Origin: CAYMEK01 sp964389305
GTDB taxonomy: Bacteria; Spirochaetota; Spirochaetia; SZUA-6; DRHE01
Direction: 5' to 3'
Assembly (NCBI GenBank): GCA_964389305.1
Contig: CAYMEK010000001.1
Location: 193,504 to 257,503, forward strand
Length of the DNA stretch: 64,000 bases
This document shows, one piece after another, positions 7,921 through 16,554 of the stretch. The notes below the pieces were generated by a model that saw only the letters and a program-made list of their open reading frames with translations, did no database searches and was not told the DNA's origin. The translations under genes were made by a program, and so were the position numbers. Within the stretch, counting starts at the first letter, position 1. Each line of letters begins with the position of its first letter.

Positions 7921-8835
7921 GTGTACGGCCTGGGCGTGACGCTGGCGATCCTCTCAGGGACGGCTCACAATGTCGGTCTCATCATTCAAAAGAAGGCTAT
8001 CAACGAGATCGATGCCGGCGAGGAGCGATTCTTCTCCAGCCTGTTTCACTCTCCTCTCTGGGTGGTGGGTTTCCTGATCAATTTCGTTTTCGGTACGGTA
8101 TTTTTTTTGCTGGCTCAGCGGTTTCTCGGCCCGGCTTTGATTCCCGGGCTGATGGCCGTAGGTCTCGTCGTGCTGGTTATCGGCTCGGTCCGGATCCTTT
8201 CCGAGCGCCTGAGCTTTAACGACCTGTTGGGGATCGTGCTCTTGATCGTGGCCACTGCCCTTCTGGGACTGAGCCGTCTGACCATCGATGTGGCTCGTTT
8301 CGAAGTGCTCGCCGGCCCCTTTCTGCTGCGGGCTGCCGTATTCAGCTTGCTGGTGATTCTGCTCTGGTCGGTGCTGGAGATCGCCAGAAGGCGGTCGCAG
8401 CGGTATTCCGGTCTGTATCTGGCGCTCACGGCGGGCCTGCTCTACGCGCTGTCCAACTTCTGGGTGGGACCGTTCATGGGAGCAGTCTTGCGGATTTTCG
8501 CCGGGCTTTTAACCGGGCCTGTGCTGGCTTTGTTTGCCGCCACCTCTGCAATCCTGGTACTGACCAACGTTTTGGCCATCGGCAGAATGCAGCTGGCCTT
8601 CCGGGTCACTGACGCCAGCCTGGCTGTCCCGGTGCAGCAGGTTCCGGTGCAGGCCGCGCCGGCCCTCGTGTACCTGGCCGTATTCAGGCTTCATTCCCCT
8701 TTCCCCGCCGCGCTGCCGCTGTTTTGCCTGAGCGCGGCTCTGATCCTGGCCAGTACCTTTATGCTGGCCCGCCGCCAGGGCAGGATAGCGGCCGTACGCA
8801 CCCGGGAGAGGCAACCGGGCAAATACGGGATCTAG
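7921..8835 (+). CDS. Drug/metabolite-transporter-type membrane protein (NIPA-like)
   Basis: This protein of about 304 aa has nine to ten hydrophobic segments and an opening, LSGTAHNVGLIIQKKAINE, similar to NIPA/EamA-like members of the drug/metabolite transporter superfamily. I prefer the GTG at 7921 because GGGAG lies five bases upstream; a TTG at 7885 would add 12 polar residues. Substrate is unknown; NIPA relatives in eukaryotes are linked to Mg2+. The last four bases overlap the convergent PPIase gene. Confidence 0.7.
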   Translation: MYGLGVTLAILSGTAHNVGLIIQKKAINEIDAGEERFFSSLFHSPLWVVGFLINFVFGTVFFLLAQRFLGPALIPGLMAVGLVVLVIGSVRILSERLSFNDLLGIVLLIVATALLGLSRLTIDVARFEVLAGPFLLRAAVFSLLVILLWSVLEIARRRSQRYSGLYLALTAGLLYALSNFWVGPFMGAVLRIFAGLLTGPVLALFAATSAILVLTNVLAIGRMQLAFRVTDASLAVPVQQVPVQAAPALVYLAVFRLHSPFPAALPLFCLSAALILASTFMLARRQGRIAAVRTRERQPGKYGI

Positions 8836-9854
8836 AAGCCCAACAGCTCGACCTCGAAGACGAGAAACTCGCCCGGGGGAATAACGCCGGGATAGCCGCG
8901 CTCGCCGTAGGCCAGCTCCGGCGGTACGATCAGGAGTCTCTTTTCGCCCTTTTTCATACTCATGAGAGCCTCGTTCCAGCCCTCGATGACCTGTCCGATC
9001 CGCAAGGTGGCGGGCTCGCCCCTCTGGTAGGAGCTGTCGAATACCAGGCCGTTGAGACGCCGGCCCTCGTAGTGCACGGTGACGGCAGCGCCGTATTCAG
9101 GGCTGCTTCCCGCACCCTCCTTCTCCACAACGTACCGCAAACCGGACTTCGTGACCGTGGCGCCCGGCCACAGCTCTGTAATACGCTCCAGGATCAACCG
9201 GCGGGCTGCGGCAGCGTATCGCCTTTGGCGTGCGGGTGCCTCGCGGAGCAGGCGATCGAAGAGGCTCTGATCGACCCTGAAAGCCTCGGCCCTGGCTCCG
9301 ATCCGCAGGATCCTCACGGTTTCGATCTTGTCTCCCTGCCTGATCGCTGATACCACTTCCTGCCCCCGGACGACCCGGCCGAACACGGCGTGGAAGCCGT
9401 CTAGCCAGGGAGTGGCCTGGTGGGTGATGAAGAACTGGCTCCCGTTGCTGTCCGGACCGCTGTTGGCCATAGACAGCACTCCGGGGCCGTCGTGTCGAAG
9501 CTCGGGGTTAAACTCGTCGGGAAAGCGGTATCCTGGACCGCCCGTTCCGTTACCCAGGGGATCGCCGCCCTGGATCATGAAATCGTCGATCACCCGGTGG
9601 AAGCTCAGGCCGTCGTAGAAAGGACGGCCCGCCGGCCGGTTGGAAAAGGCGATCGTCCCCTCGGCCAGGCCTACGAAGTTGGCGGTGGTGAGGGGTGCTT
9701 TTTCGAACTCCAGCAGCAGAACAATGGTGCCCCTGGTGGTCTTCAGCTCGGCATACAGACCTTCCGGAAGCGTTTGGGCGGAGGCGGCGGGGTTGGGCAG
9801 GATATGGAGGAGGAGGGCCACCGAGAAAAGCCAAGATCTTAACCTGCTGCCCAT
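8832..9854 (-). CDS. Exported cyclophilin-FKBP fusion peptidyl-prolyl isomerase
   Basis: This 340-aa protein joins two unrelated prolyl-isomerase folds. After a signal peptide (about residues 5-26) comes a cyclophilin domain (about 35-195) with FHRVIDDFMIQGGDP, GVLSMANSGPDSNGSQFFIT and WLDGFHAVFGRV, then a helical linker, then an FKBP domain (about 250-340) with VTVHYEGRRLNG, FDSSYQRGEP and PPELAYGERGYPG. It should fold proteins outside the cytoplasm. The ATG at 9854 overlaps the stop of the upstream mgtC-like gene; a GTG four codons earlier is the alternative. Confidence 0.9.
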   Translation of the reverse strand: MGSRLRSWLFSVALLLHILPNPAASAQTLPEGLYAELKTTRGTIVLLLEFEKAPLTTANFVGLAEGTIAFSNRPAGRPFYDGLSFHRVIDDFMIQGGDPLGNGTGGPGYRFPDEFNPELRHDGPGVLSMANSGPDSNGSQFFITHQATPWLDGFHAVFGRVVRGQEVVSAIRQGDKIETVRILRIGARAEAFRVDQSLFDRLLREAPARQRRYAAAARRLILERITELWPGATVTKSGLRYVVEKEGAGSSPEYGAAVTVHYEGRRLNGLVFDSSYQRGEPATLRIGQVIEGWNEALMSMKKGEKRLLIVPPELAYGERGYPGVIPPGEFLVFEVELLGF

Positions 9855-10570
9855 CAGTGACCCCACTTGATCTTGTGCAGCGGCTGTCCGCAGCCTTCCA
9901 GGTCGCTTACGAGCTGATGGGACAACTTGTCGGTGACTCCCCTGTGGAACAGGCGGATCGAGAAAGAGACAACCATCAGGTTGGTCTGGTAGTCCCTCTC
10001 CACGTCGAGAAACAGGATTTTCAGTCGCCTGCGTTTCACCACGTTGATCAGGGCTGAGACGTCGGTGTCGTTCGGGGCGGTGATCTCCAGGGTCCTGTAG
10101 GAGTCCTTGGCGTAGACTCTTTCGAAATAGTTAACCACTACCAGGGTGAAGAGGCCGATCAGGGTGACCACGATCGCCATCTCGAAGAAGCCCGCTCCGG
10201 AAGCCATGCCGATTCCGGCCGAGATCCACAGGCAGGCGGCGGTGGTCAGCCCGCGAACGTTGAAGCCCTCCTTGATGATCGCCCCGGCGCCGAGAAAGCC
10301 GATGCCGGTGATAATCTGGGCGGCGATGCGGCTCGGGTCGACCCGCAGTCCACCTGCCTCCGAGGCCCCGGAGTAAGTGACCGCCACCGCCTCGGAGATA
10401 AGCATGAACAGAGCCGCTCCCAGGCTGACCAGCATGTTGGTGCGCAGGCCAGCCGCCCGGCCGTGGATGTCCCGCTCGAAGCCGATGGCCGCTCCCAGCA
10501 GACAGGCTGCCAGGAGCCGAGCCAGGAAGCTGCCGGTAATACTTTCCGGAAACAGGAATTGACCGAACAT
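9854..10570 (-). CDS. MgtC/SapB-family membrane protein
   Basis: The 238-aa product shows the MgtC hallmark stretch LLGAAIGFERDIHGRAAGLR, followed by LRTNMLVSLGAALFML, IAAQIITGIGFLGAGAII and a GLTTAACLW segment: about five membrane helices. A soluble C-terminal domain of about 80 residues resembles the ACT-like tail of longer MgtC proteins. MgtC proteins are linked to Mg2+ limitation and ATP synthase control. I chose the ATG at 10570 (MFGQFLFPE) because earlier codons encode a polar stretch untypical of the family; the ribosome site there is weak. Confidence 0.85.
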   Translation of the reverse strand: MFGQFLFPESITGSFLARLLAACLLGAAIGFERDIHGRAAGLRTNMLVSLGAALFMLISEAVAVTYSGASEAGGLRVDPSRIAAQIITGIGFLGAGAIIKEGFNVRGLTTAACLWISAGIGMASGAGFFEMAIVVTLIGLFTLVVVNYFERVYAKDSYRTLEITAPNDTDVSALINVVKRRRLKILFLDVERDYQTNLMVVSFSIRLFHRGVTDKLSHQLVSDLEGCGQPLHKIKWGH

Positions 10571-10724
10571 GATCCCAGAGAGAATAGAGCATTTCCGTAA
10601 AAAGCGAAAGAGGCCGCCGGCGGTTCTGCCCGTTCCCGAATCTCCTCTAAATTTTTGTTGGTCATTCGGGAGCAAAAAAAGGAAGCTCCTTCGAGTTTTT
10701 TGTTAGAAAACGGTTAACAGGCTC

Positions 10725-10772
10725 TTGCGTATATTGTGGTTTCGGTTATAATGGGTGCACAATATCTAGTGA
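10725..10772 (+). promoter_or_regulatory. nrdR-nrdD-nrdG promoter with NrdR boxes
   Basis: TTGCGT (10725-10730) and TATAAT (10747-10752) are 16 bases apart. A close match to the NrdR box, GCACAATATCTAGTGA at 10757-10772, sits at the transcription start, and a half-good copy ending TATATTGTG (10724-10739) overlaps the -35 box 33 bases upstream. Paired NrdR boxes at such spacing are the usual arrangement for NrdR repression, so autoregulation is likely. Confidence 0.8.
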
Positions 10773-10780
10773 TTTAGGGT

Positions 10781-11233
10781 ATGAAATGCCCGTACTGCCG
10801 GCATCCCAAGACGCGGGTGGTGGATAAGCGCAACCTCGAAGAGCTCGATACGATCAGGCGCAGGCGGGAATGCCTGGCCTGCGGAAAGCGCTTTTCGACC
10901 TACGAGCGTATCGAGTGGACGGGCGTTTCGGTGATCAAGAAGGACGGGCGGCGGGAGAGCTTCGACCGCGGCAAGCTTGTGGCGGGAGTGCTCAAGGCCT
11001 GTGAGAAGCGCCCCATTTCCGCGGAAGACATAGAGAAGTGTGTGAGCGGGATCGAGGCGGAGCTGTACAACTACGGCAGACGCGAGGTTCCGGCCCAGGT
11101 GATCGGAGAGCTGGTCATGGACAGGCTCAAGGCTCTCGACAAGGTAGCCTACATCCGTTTTGCATCGGTGTACAGGGAGTTCACCGACCTGAAGTCGTTC
11201 GAGAAGGAGCTTCGGACTCTGAAAAAAAAATAA
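10781..11233 (+). CDS. nrdR: Transcriptional repressor NrdR
   Basis: The 150-aa protein is a standard NrdR: an N-terminal zinc ribbon with CPYC (3-6) and CLAC (31-34), then an ATP-cone (about 49-139) that senses ATP versus dATP. NrdR represses ribonucleotide reductase genes by binding paired boxes, and such boxes lie in its own promoter. Placement 57 bases before nrdD, on the same strand, makes a self-regulated nrdR-nrdD-nrdG unit. The protein ends in a lysine-rich LRTLKKK tail. Confidence 0.97.
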   Translation: MKCPYCRHPKTRVVDKRNLEELDTIRRRRECLACGKRFSTYERIEWTGVSVIKKDGRRESFDRGKLVAGVLKACEKRPISAEDIEKCVSGIEAELYNYGRREVPAQVIGELVMDRLKALDKVAYIRFASVYREFTDLKSFEKELRTLKKK

Positions 11234-11290
11234 CGATCGTGTAACGCAATCCGAATCGCAGACTGATCGACTCGAGCTGGGAGGGGAACT

Positions 11291-13546
11291 ATGTTACTCA
11301 AAGTGGAATCTATAAGAAAGAGAAACGGACAAGTCGTACCCTTTGACCGGGAGAAGATCACCGGTGCGATCTGGGCAGCCATCCAGGCCGTAGGCGGCAG
11401 GGATTACGAGCGGGCAAGAAAGCTCTCCGACCAGGTAATCAAGGAAATAAAACGCAAGTACGAAGACGGAGGAATCCCTTCCGTGGAGCACGTCCAGGAC
11501 ATCGTGGAGAAGGTCCTGGTCGAGAACGGGAACGTCAAAGTAGCCAAGGCGTACATTCTCTACAGGGAGCAGCACAAGAACATCCGGGAGGTGACCAAGC
11601 TGCTCAGGGACATTGCCATCATCGATGATTACCTGGACGAGATGGACTGGAGGGTACGGGAAAACAGCAATATGACCTATTCCCTCCAGGGCCTCAATGT
11701 CCACATCACCCAAAAGGTCGTCTGCAACTACTGGCTGAACAGCATCTATCCGAAAGAGATCCGGTATGCCCACTCCGGCGGAGAGTTTCACATCCACGAT
11801 CTGGGGACTCTCGGTCCTTACTGCGTGGGCTGGGATCTCCAGGATCTGATGATCGAGGGCTTCCGGGGGGTACGCGGGAAAGTGGAATCCAACCCGCCCA
11901 GGCATTTCGATGTGGCCTTGATGCAGGTGGTGAACTTCCTGTACACCCTGCAGGGCGAGGCAGCCGGAGCCCAGGCTTTCTCCAACTTCGACACTCTGCT
12001 GGCCCCCTTTATCTATTATGACGGTCTCGATTACCAGGGGGTCAAGCAGTGCCTCCAGAAGTTCCTCTACAACATGAACGTACCGACGCGGGTCGGGTTT
12101 CAAACCCCCTTCACCAATATCACCCTGGACTTGAAGGCTCCAGAGTACCTGGCCGGACAGCCGGTAGCCATAGGGGGAGAAATCAAGGACAGGAGCTTCG
12201 GTGAGTTCCAGGAACAGATGGACATGTTCAATCGCGCCTTCGCCGAAACCATGAGCGAGGGCGATGCTTCGGGAAGGCCTTTCACCTTCCCGATCCCTAC
12301 CTACAACGTGACGCCCGATTTCCCCTGGGACAAGAAAGAGCTCGATCCGGTATGGGAGATGACCGGCAAGTACGGGATTCCCTACTTTTCCAACTTCATA
12401 AACTCCGACATGAAGCCCGAAGACGTACGCAGCATGTGCTGCCGGCTGCGGCTGGACAAGCGGGAGCTGCAGAAGAGGGGAGGAGGCCTTTTCGGCTCCA
12501 ATCCCCTGACCGGCTCGGTCGGGGTGGTCACGCTGAATCTGCCCCGCATAGGCTACGAGGCGGACACGGACGATGAGTTCTTCGCCATTCTGGGCGACAG
12601 GATGGAGCTGGCCAAAGAGAGCCTGATCACCAAGCGTCAGGTACTGGAAAAATTCACCGAGCGAGGCCTGTACCCCTACAGCCGTTTCTACCTGCGGAAC
12701 ATCAAGAAAGGATTCGGCTCCTACTGGAAGAACCATTTCTCCACCATCGGTGTTATCGGGATGAATGATGCCCTGTACAACTTGAAAGGCTCCGATCTTA
12801 CCCGGCCCGAGGGTGTTGAGTTCGCCGTGCGGGTGCTGGATTTCATGCGGGATAAGCTGGTGGTTTTTCAGGCTGAAACGGGAAGTATATTCAACCTCGA
12901 GGCGACGCCGGCCGAAGGCACCAGCTACCGTTTGGCCCGTCTGGACAGGCGGCTGTTCCCCGACATCAAGGTCTACAGCGAGGACCATTATCACTCCTCG
13001 CACCGCAATGGTAGCTCTTCAAGGGCCGCCTACTACACGAACAGCACCCAGCTTCCCGTGGGCTTCACCGATGACGTGTTTGCCGCACTCAAGCTCCAGG
13101 ATCCTCTGCAGATCCGCTACACCGGCGGAACGGTGCTGCACTGTTTTCTGGGCGAAAGGATGCCCTCCATAGCAGCCACCAAGACGCTGGTAAAGACCGT
13201 GGCCGAGAACTTCCATCTTCCCTACTATACATTGACGCCCACGTTCAGTATCTGCGAGCAGCATGGTTACCTCAGGGGAGAGCAGAAGAAATGCCCGCAG
13301 TGCGGCCAGGCCTGCGAGGTCTGGTCGCGCTCGGTCGGCTACCTGCGTCCCGTGGACCAGTGGAACCCGGGCAAGCAGATCGAATACTGCGACAGGCGGC
13401 CGTACAACCGGCAGCTCGAGCAGCCGAACCAGGAAAGCGCAGCCGGGGGGAGCGGCTCAACGCCCGTTCGCCGGAATGAGGAGTCTGCGGCGGCCGTTGG
13501 GCAGCCGCAGTCCCGGAAAACGGCTCGAAGCGCGGTGGTAGCGTAG
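11291..13546 (+). CDS. nrdD: Anaerobic ribonucleoside-triphosphate reductase (class III)
   Basis: The 751-aa enzyme makes deoxyribonucleotides without oxygen using a glycyl radical. An ATP-cone occupies about residues 5-95 and the ten-stranded barrel follows. Near the C-terminus are CPQCGQAC of the zinc region and the radical loop SRSVGYLRPV, with the radical glycine near residue 683. After that the protein continues for about 69 residues, the last 45 rich in Ser, Gly, Gln and Arg, longer than most NrdD. GGAGGGG precedes the ATG. Its activase follows 14 bases downstream. Confidence 0.95.
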   Translation: MLLKVESIRKRNGQVVPFDREKITGAIWAAIQAVGGRDYERARKLSDQVIKEIKRKYEDGGIPSVEHVQDIVEKVLVENGNVKVAKAYILYREQHKNIREVTKLLRDIAIIDDYLDEMDWRVRENSNMTYSLQGLNVHITQKVVCNYWLNSIYPKEIRYAHSGGEFHIHDLGTLGPYCVGWDLQDLMIEGFRGVRGKVESNPPRHFDVALMQVVNFLYTLQGEAAGAQAFSNFDTLLAPFIYYDGLDYQGVKQCLQKFLYNMNVPTRVGFQTPFTNITLDLKAPEYLAGQPVAIGGEIKDRSFGEFQEQMDMFNRAFAETMSEGDASGRPFTFPIPTYNVTPDFPWDKKELDPVWEMTGKYGIPYFSNFINSDMKPEDVRSMCCRLRLDKRELQKRGGGLFGSNPLTGSVGVVTLNLPRIGYEADTDDEFFAILGDRMELAKESLITKRQVLEKFTERGLYPYSRFYLRNIKKGFGSYWKNHFSTIGVIGMNDALYNLKGSDLTRPEGVEFAVRVLDFMRDKLVVFQAETGSIFNLEATPAEGTSYRLARLDRRLFPDIKVYSEDHYHSSHRNGSSSRAAYYTNSTQLPVGFTDDVFAALKLQDPLQIRYTGGTVLHCFLGERMPSIAATKTLVKTVAENFHLPYYTLTPTFSICEQHGYLRGEQKKCPQCGQACEVWSRSVGYLRPVDQWNPGKQIEYCDRRPYNRQLEQPNQESAAGGSGSTPVRRNEESAAAVGQPQSRKTARSAVVA

Positions 13547-13560
13547 CCAAAGCTTCAACG

Positions 13561-14274
13561 TTGACCTTCAAAGGCTGGCAGAAAACCTCGCTCATCGAAT
13601 ACCCGGGCAAGGTTTCCACCGTGCTGTTCACCGGCGGCTGCAATTTCCGCTGTCCCTTTTGCTACAATACAAGCCTGGTTCTCCAACCGCAAAAGCTGCC
13701 CGACCTGCCGGAGGAAATCGTCCTGGAGTACCTGCATGACAACCGCAGACTGTACGAGGCTGTGGTCGTCAGCGGGGGCGAGCCCACCTTGTGCGGCGAG
13801 CTGCCGGCGTTTCTAGGCCGGGCGAAGTCCCTTGGTCTGGCCGTGGGTCTGGAGACCAATGGGAGCGACCCGTCTGTGCTGCGTGCTCTGCTGGGTGAAG
13901 GGCTGGTCGACTACCTGGCCATGGACGTCAAGGCCCCCCTGCGTTGGAGCTCCTACAGGGCGGCGGCCGGCCTGAAGGAGGAGCAGCAGGTGCTTCTGGA
14001 CAGAGTCCTGGAGACTCTGGAGCTGCTAAAGACCGCCCCGGCGGAGGTGGAGCTGCGCTGCACGGTTGTGCCGGCCCTGCACAGCCGGGAGGACCTGCTG
14101 GTTCTGGCCTCCCAACTCCGAGGCCGGCGGCGTTTCGTTCTGCAGCAGTTTCTTCCCGACGAGGCTCTGGATCCTGACTTCAAGGCCAAGAAGCCTTTCG
14201 ATGCCGGTATTCTGGCCGGCATCCAGCGGGATATCTCGCCTTTTTTTGAAAGCTGCGAGATCCGGGGCACTTGA
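13561..14274 (+). CDS. nrdG: Anaerobic ribonucleotide reductase activating protein (radical SAM)
   Basis: This 237-aa radical-SAM protein has the cluster motif CNFRCPFC (Cys27, 31, 34) after the opening GWQKTSLIEYPGKVSTVLFT, which is typical of NrdG2/PflA-type activases. It should cleave S-adenosylmethionine to install the glycyl radical on NrdD, encoded just upstream. The SAM-binding GGEPTL is present. At 237 aa it is longer than classic NrdG (about 155 aa) and belongs to the longer subfamily. It uses a TTG start at 13561, like several genes here. Confidence 0.92.
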   Translation: MTFKGWQKTSLIEYPGKVSTVLFTGGCNFRCPFCYNTSLVLQPQKLPDLPEEIVLEYLHDNRRLYEAVVVSGGEPTLCGELPAFLGRAKSLGLAVGLETNGSDPSVLRALLGEGLVDYLAMDVKAPLRWSSYRAAAGLKEEQQVLLDRVLETLELLKTAPAEVELRCTVVPALHSREDLLVLASQLRGRRRFVLQQFLPDEALDPDFKAKKPFDAGILAGIQRDISPFFESCEIRGT

Positions 14275-14309
14275 GTCCGGGATCGGTCCTGGTCGGGTTT
14301 TAGAACCTT

Positions 14310-14969
14310 TTAAAGCTGGAAAAAGCGCAGCAGATCGATGGGGTTCTCGGCCAATTCCCGGGCTCCGCCATCCAGCAGCTCCTCCCTTGGGCGAAAGCCC
14401 CACAGAACTCCCAATGCGAACATTCCGGCCCGGCAGGCGGTTTGCATATCCGTACCGCTGTCGCCGGCGTACAATACCTGCTGAGGATCCAGCTGCCAGG
14501 AAGCGCAGATTTCCAGGGCCGCCGTCGGATCAGGCTTTCTGGGTACTCCGTCGCGGGCGCCCAAGACCGGATCGAATCGCCAGGGTTGGAAATAGCGTTC
14601 CACGATCACCCGGGTGAAAGAGTGGGGCTTGTTGGACAGGATGCCCTGGCGGAGCCGGCGCGCCGCCAGCTCGTCGAGAACTCCGGCGACGCCGGGATAC
14701 AGCTCGGTCTTGTCCGCCCAGTGTTGGGAGTACTCGGCTTCCATCTGCTGCCTGACGCGCTGGATCAGCGCGGGGTTCCGCTTTCCTTCTGGAAGGACGC
14801 GGATTACCAGGTTCTCCATACCCTGGCCTACGAAGAAGCGGTAGGCATCGATCGGGTGCGGCGGCAATCCTTCACGATCTAGAACTCTGTTCATGCAGTC
14901 CCCGAGATCATCGAGGGTGTTGAGAAGCGTTCCGTCCAGGTCGAAGAGCACGGCTTGCAGTCGGTTCAA
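14310..14969 (-). CDS. gph: HAD-family phosphatase, phosphoglycolate phosphatase type
   Basis: The 219-aa protein is a class I HAD hydrolase: motif I FDLDGTLLNT (9-18), a helical cap with MENLVIRVL, motif II SNKP, motif III lysine in VPRKPDPTA and motif IV GDSGTDMQTA. Phosphoglycolate phosphatase is the best-fitting assignment, but related pyrophosphatases and sugar-phosphate phosphatases look alike. The start is TTG at 14969. A TATACT -10 box lies only ten bases upstream, leaving almost no leader; see the finding on leaderless starts. Confidence 0.85.
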   Translation of the reverse strand: MNRLQAVLFDLDGTLLNTLDDLGDCMNRVLDREGLPPHPIDAYRFFVGQGMENLVIRVLPEGKRNPALIQRVRQQMEAEYSQHWADKTELYPGVAGVLDELAARRLRQGILSNKPHSFTRVIVERYFQPWRFDPVLGARDGVPRKPDPTAALEICASWQLDPQQVLYAGDSGTDMQTACRAGMFALGVLWGFRPREELLDGGARELAENPIDLLRFFQL

Positions 14970-15146
14970 GGCCTGCCCAGTATACTAGAAGCGAGCGGGA
15001 GCTGGAACCTCCGGGCGCCGATTTGCGGCCCTTTGCCCCGGTCTTTCTGCCTTTAGCAGGCTCCGGAGACGAGGAGGCCGGCGCGGATATTTACAATAGC
15101 CGGATAATATGGTTGAATTTGGTGAACGAACAACCGGAGGAGGCCT

Positions 15147-15533
15147 ATGAAACGTGGATCACAGGGAAAAGAACAGATCAGCCAGATTCAGCCCCTTGAG
15201 TACGATCGGGAGCTGCTGAGGGGGAACACGGATTCTCTTTTGCTGTATCTGATCAACGAGTCCGGCCGTATACACGGCTACCAGCTTATAAAAGAGATAG
15301 GACGCAGGAGCATGGGGTACTTCCGGTTTCGAGAGGGAACGGTTTATCCGGCTCTGCACAAGCTGGAGAACGAGGGATTAATCCAGGGAGAGTGGCAGCT
15401 ACAACCCAACGGGCAGCAACGGCGCTATTATCGAATAACCGGCAAGGGAAAGGAGGTGCTGCTGAAGAGGATCAGTATGTGGTTCGAGTTCTCCAAAGCC
15501 ATGAACCTGATACTCAGCCCACGAACCTCATAA
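15147..15533 (+). CDS. PadR-family transcriptional regulator
   Basis: This 128-aa winged-helix protein shows the PadR core: RGNTDSLLLYLINESGRIHG, then REGTVYPALHKLENEGLIQGEW and RRYYRITGKGKEVL. It lacks the long C-terminal helix domain of larger PadR proteins and so is the small PadR-s2 type. GGAGGAGG precedes the ATG. It is followed after 15 bases by a HAAS-domain membrane protein, a pairing seen often in bacteria, in which the regulator is thought to control its partner operon. Confidence 0.9.
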   Translation: MKRGSQGKEQISQIQPLEYDRELLRGNTDSLLLYLINESGRIHGYQLIKEIGRRSMGYFRFREGTVYPALHKLENEGLIQGEWQLQPNGQQRRYYRITGKGKEVLLKRISMWFEFSKAMNLILSPRTS

Positions 15534-15548
15534 TGCCGGAGACCTCCC

Positions 15549-16505
15549 GTGCCGTTGCGTTCCATCGAGAGCTACCTGGACCAGATCAGGGCGAATTTGA
15601 GGCTCGACCCGTATACCGAGGGCAAGATCATCGGCGAGCTGAAAACGTACTTCGACGAGAAGGTCGGCGATTTGCGGGCCGAAGGTCTGTCCCGGACGGA
15701 GGCCGAAAGACAGGCAATCCGTGCCTTCGGGCAGCCGCGGACCGTTGCCAGGCTGATATACGAAGCTCACAGCCGTGGTAGCTGGTTGGAAGCTCTGCTC
15801 GCCGCCCAGCCCCATCTGCTGGGCGCGGTCCTGTTCGCCACCCACCTCTGGTCTCATTCGTTTACGCTTGTCGTAGCTTTTTCTCTGTTGCTCATAGTCA
15901 CCCTGCTGGGCTGGACGAAGGGCAGGCCCAACTGGCTGTATCCGTGGTTGGGGTGCGCCTTTGCGCCGATTCTGGCCGTGGTATTCCTGTCGCGCAATTT
16001 TGTCTATGGTTCGGTTCTCAAGCTGATAGTGGGTTCCGGCGTGGCGCCCGAGCACGTCACCCTGCTGTTGTTTCTGGTCCTCTACGGAGTGGCTTTCTGG
16101 ATCGTTCTGGCGGTAGTGCCCCGAATCGTAAAGAGGGACTGGCTGCTGGTGTCCTTCATGCTGGCCCCCCTGCCCGTGCTGGGAATTTGGATCACCGCCA
16201 TCGATGGTATCAGCGAAGTTCTGTTCTCACCGGGTTTAATCGTGCATCAGTGGGACCGGGGAATGGTTATCGCGCTGCTGCTTCTCGGTGTCGTTGCTGC
16301 GGCCTTCACGCGCCTTCGTCAACGCGTGTACAAGATCGGCCTGCTTTTGATCATCGGCATGGGCAGCACCGTCGTAGCCGGCTGGAGTATGCTGGGTGCC
16401 CGCAGCTTCTTCGGCCTGCTGCTCCTGGTCGGCATCTCGCTGTTCACCTTTCTGGTTCCCGCCACGCTGGAGTCCGTGCTCGGACACGGTGAAGCCGAGT
16501 CCTGA
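15549..16505 (+). CDS. HAAS-domain membrane protein, PadR partner
   Basis: The 318-aa product begins with a HAAS-like helical domain (about residues 1-70: SIESYLDQIRANLRLD, GLSRTEAERQAIRAFGQPRTV) followed by about eight hydrophobic segments. Such proteins are usually encoded behind a PadR regulator, as here, and are thought to influence membrane stress responses or permeases; no enzymatic role is known. The start is GTG at 15549. The two-gene unit ends at 16505 and no ABC permease follows. Confidence 0.8.
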   Translation: MPLRSIESYLDQIRANLRLDPYTEGKIIGELKTYFDEKVGDLRAEGLSRTEAERQAIRAFGQPRTVARLIYEAHSRGSWLEALLAAQPHLLGAVLFATHLWSHSFTLVVAFSLLLIVTLLGWTKGRPNWLYPWLGCAFAPILAVVFLSRNFVYGSVLKLIVGSGVAPEHVTLLLFLVLYGVAFWIVLAVVPRIVKRDWLLVSFMLAPLPVLGIWITAIDGISEVLFSPGLIVHQWDRGMVIALLLLGVVAAAFTRLRQRVYKIGLLLIIGMGSTVVAGWSMLGARSFFGLLLLVGISLFTFLVPATLESVLGHGEAES

Positions 16506-16554
16506 TTCCTTGCACCCGGCCTCAGGCGCTCCCCGAACCGGCCCTCCGGTTCTC

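Noticed and set aside
11294..13003. 569-codon minus-strand frame opposite nrdD
   Set aside because: nrdD is unambiguous on the plus strand; the antisense frame lacks any motif and has no ribosome site.
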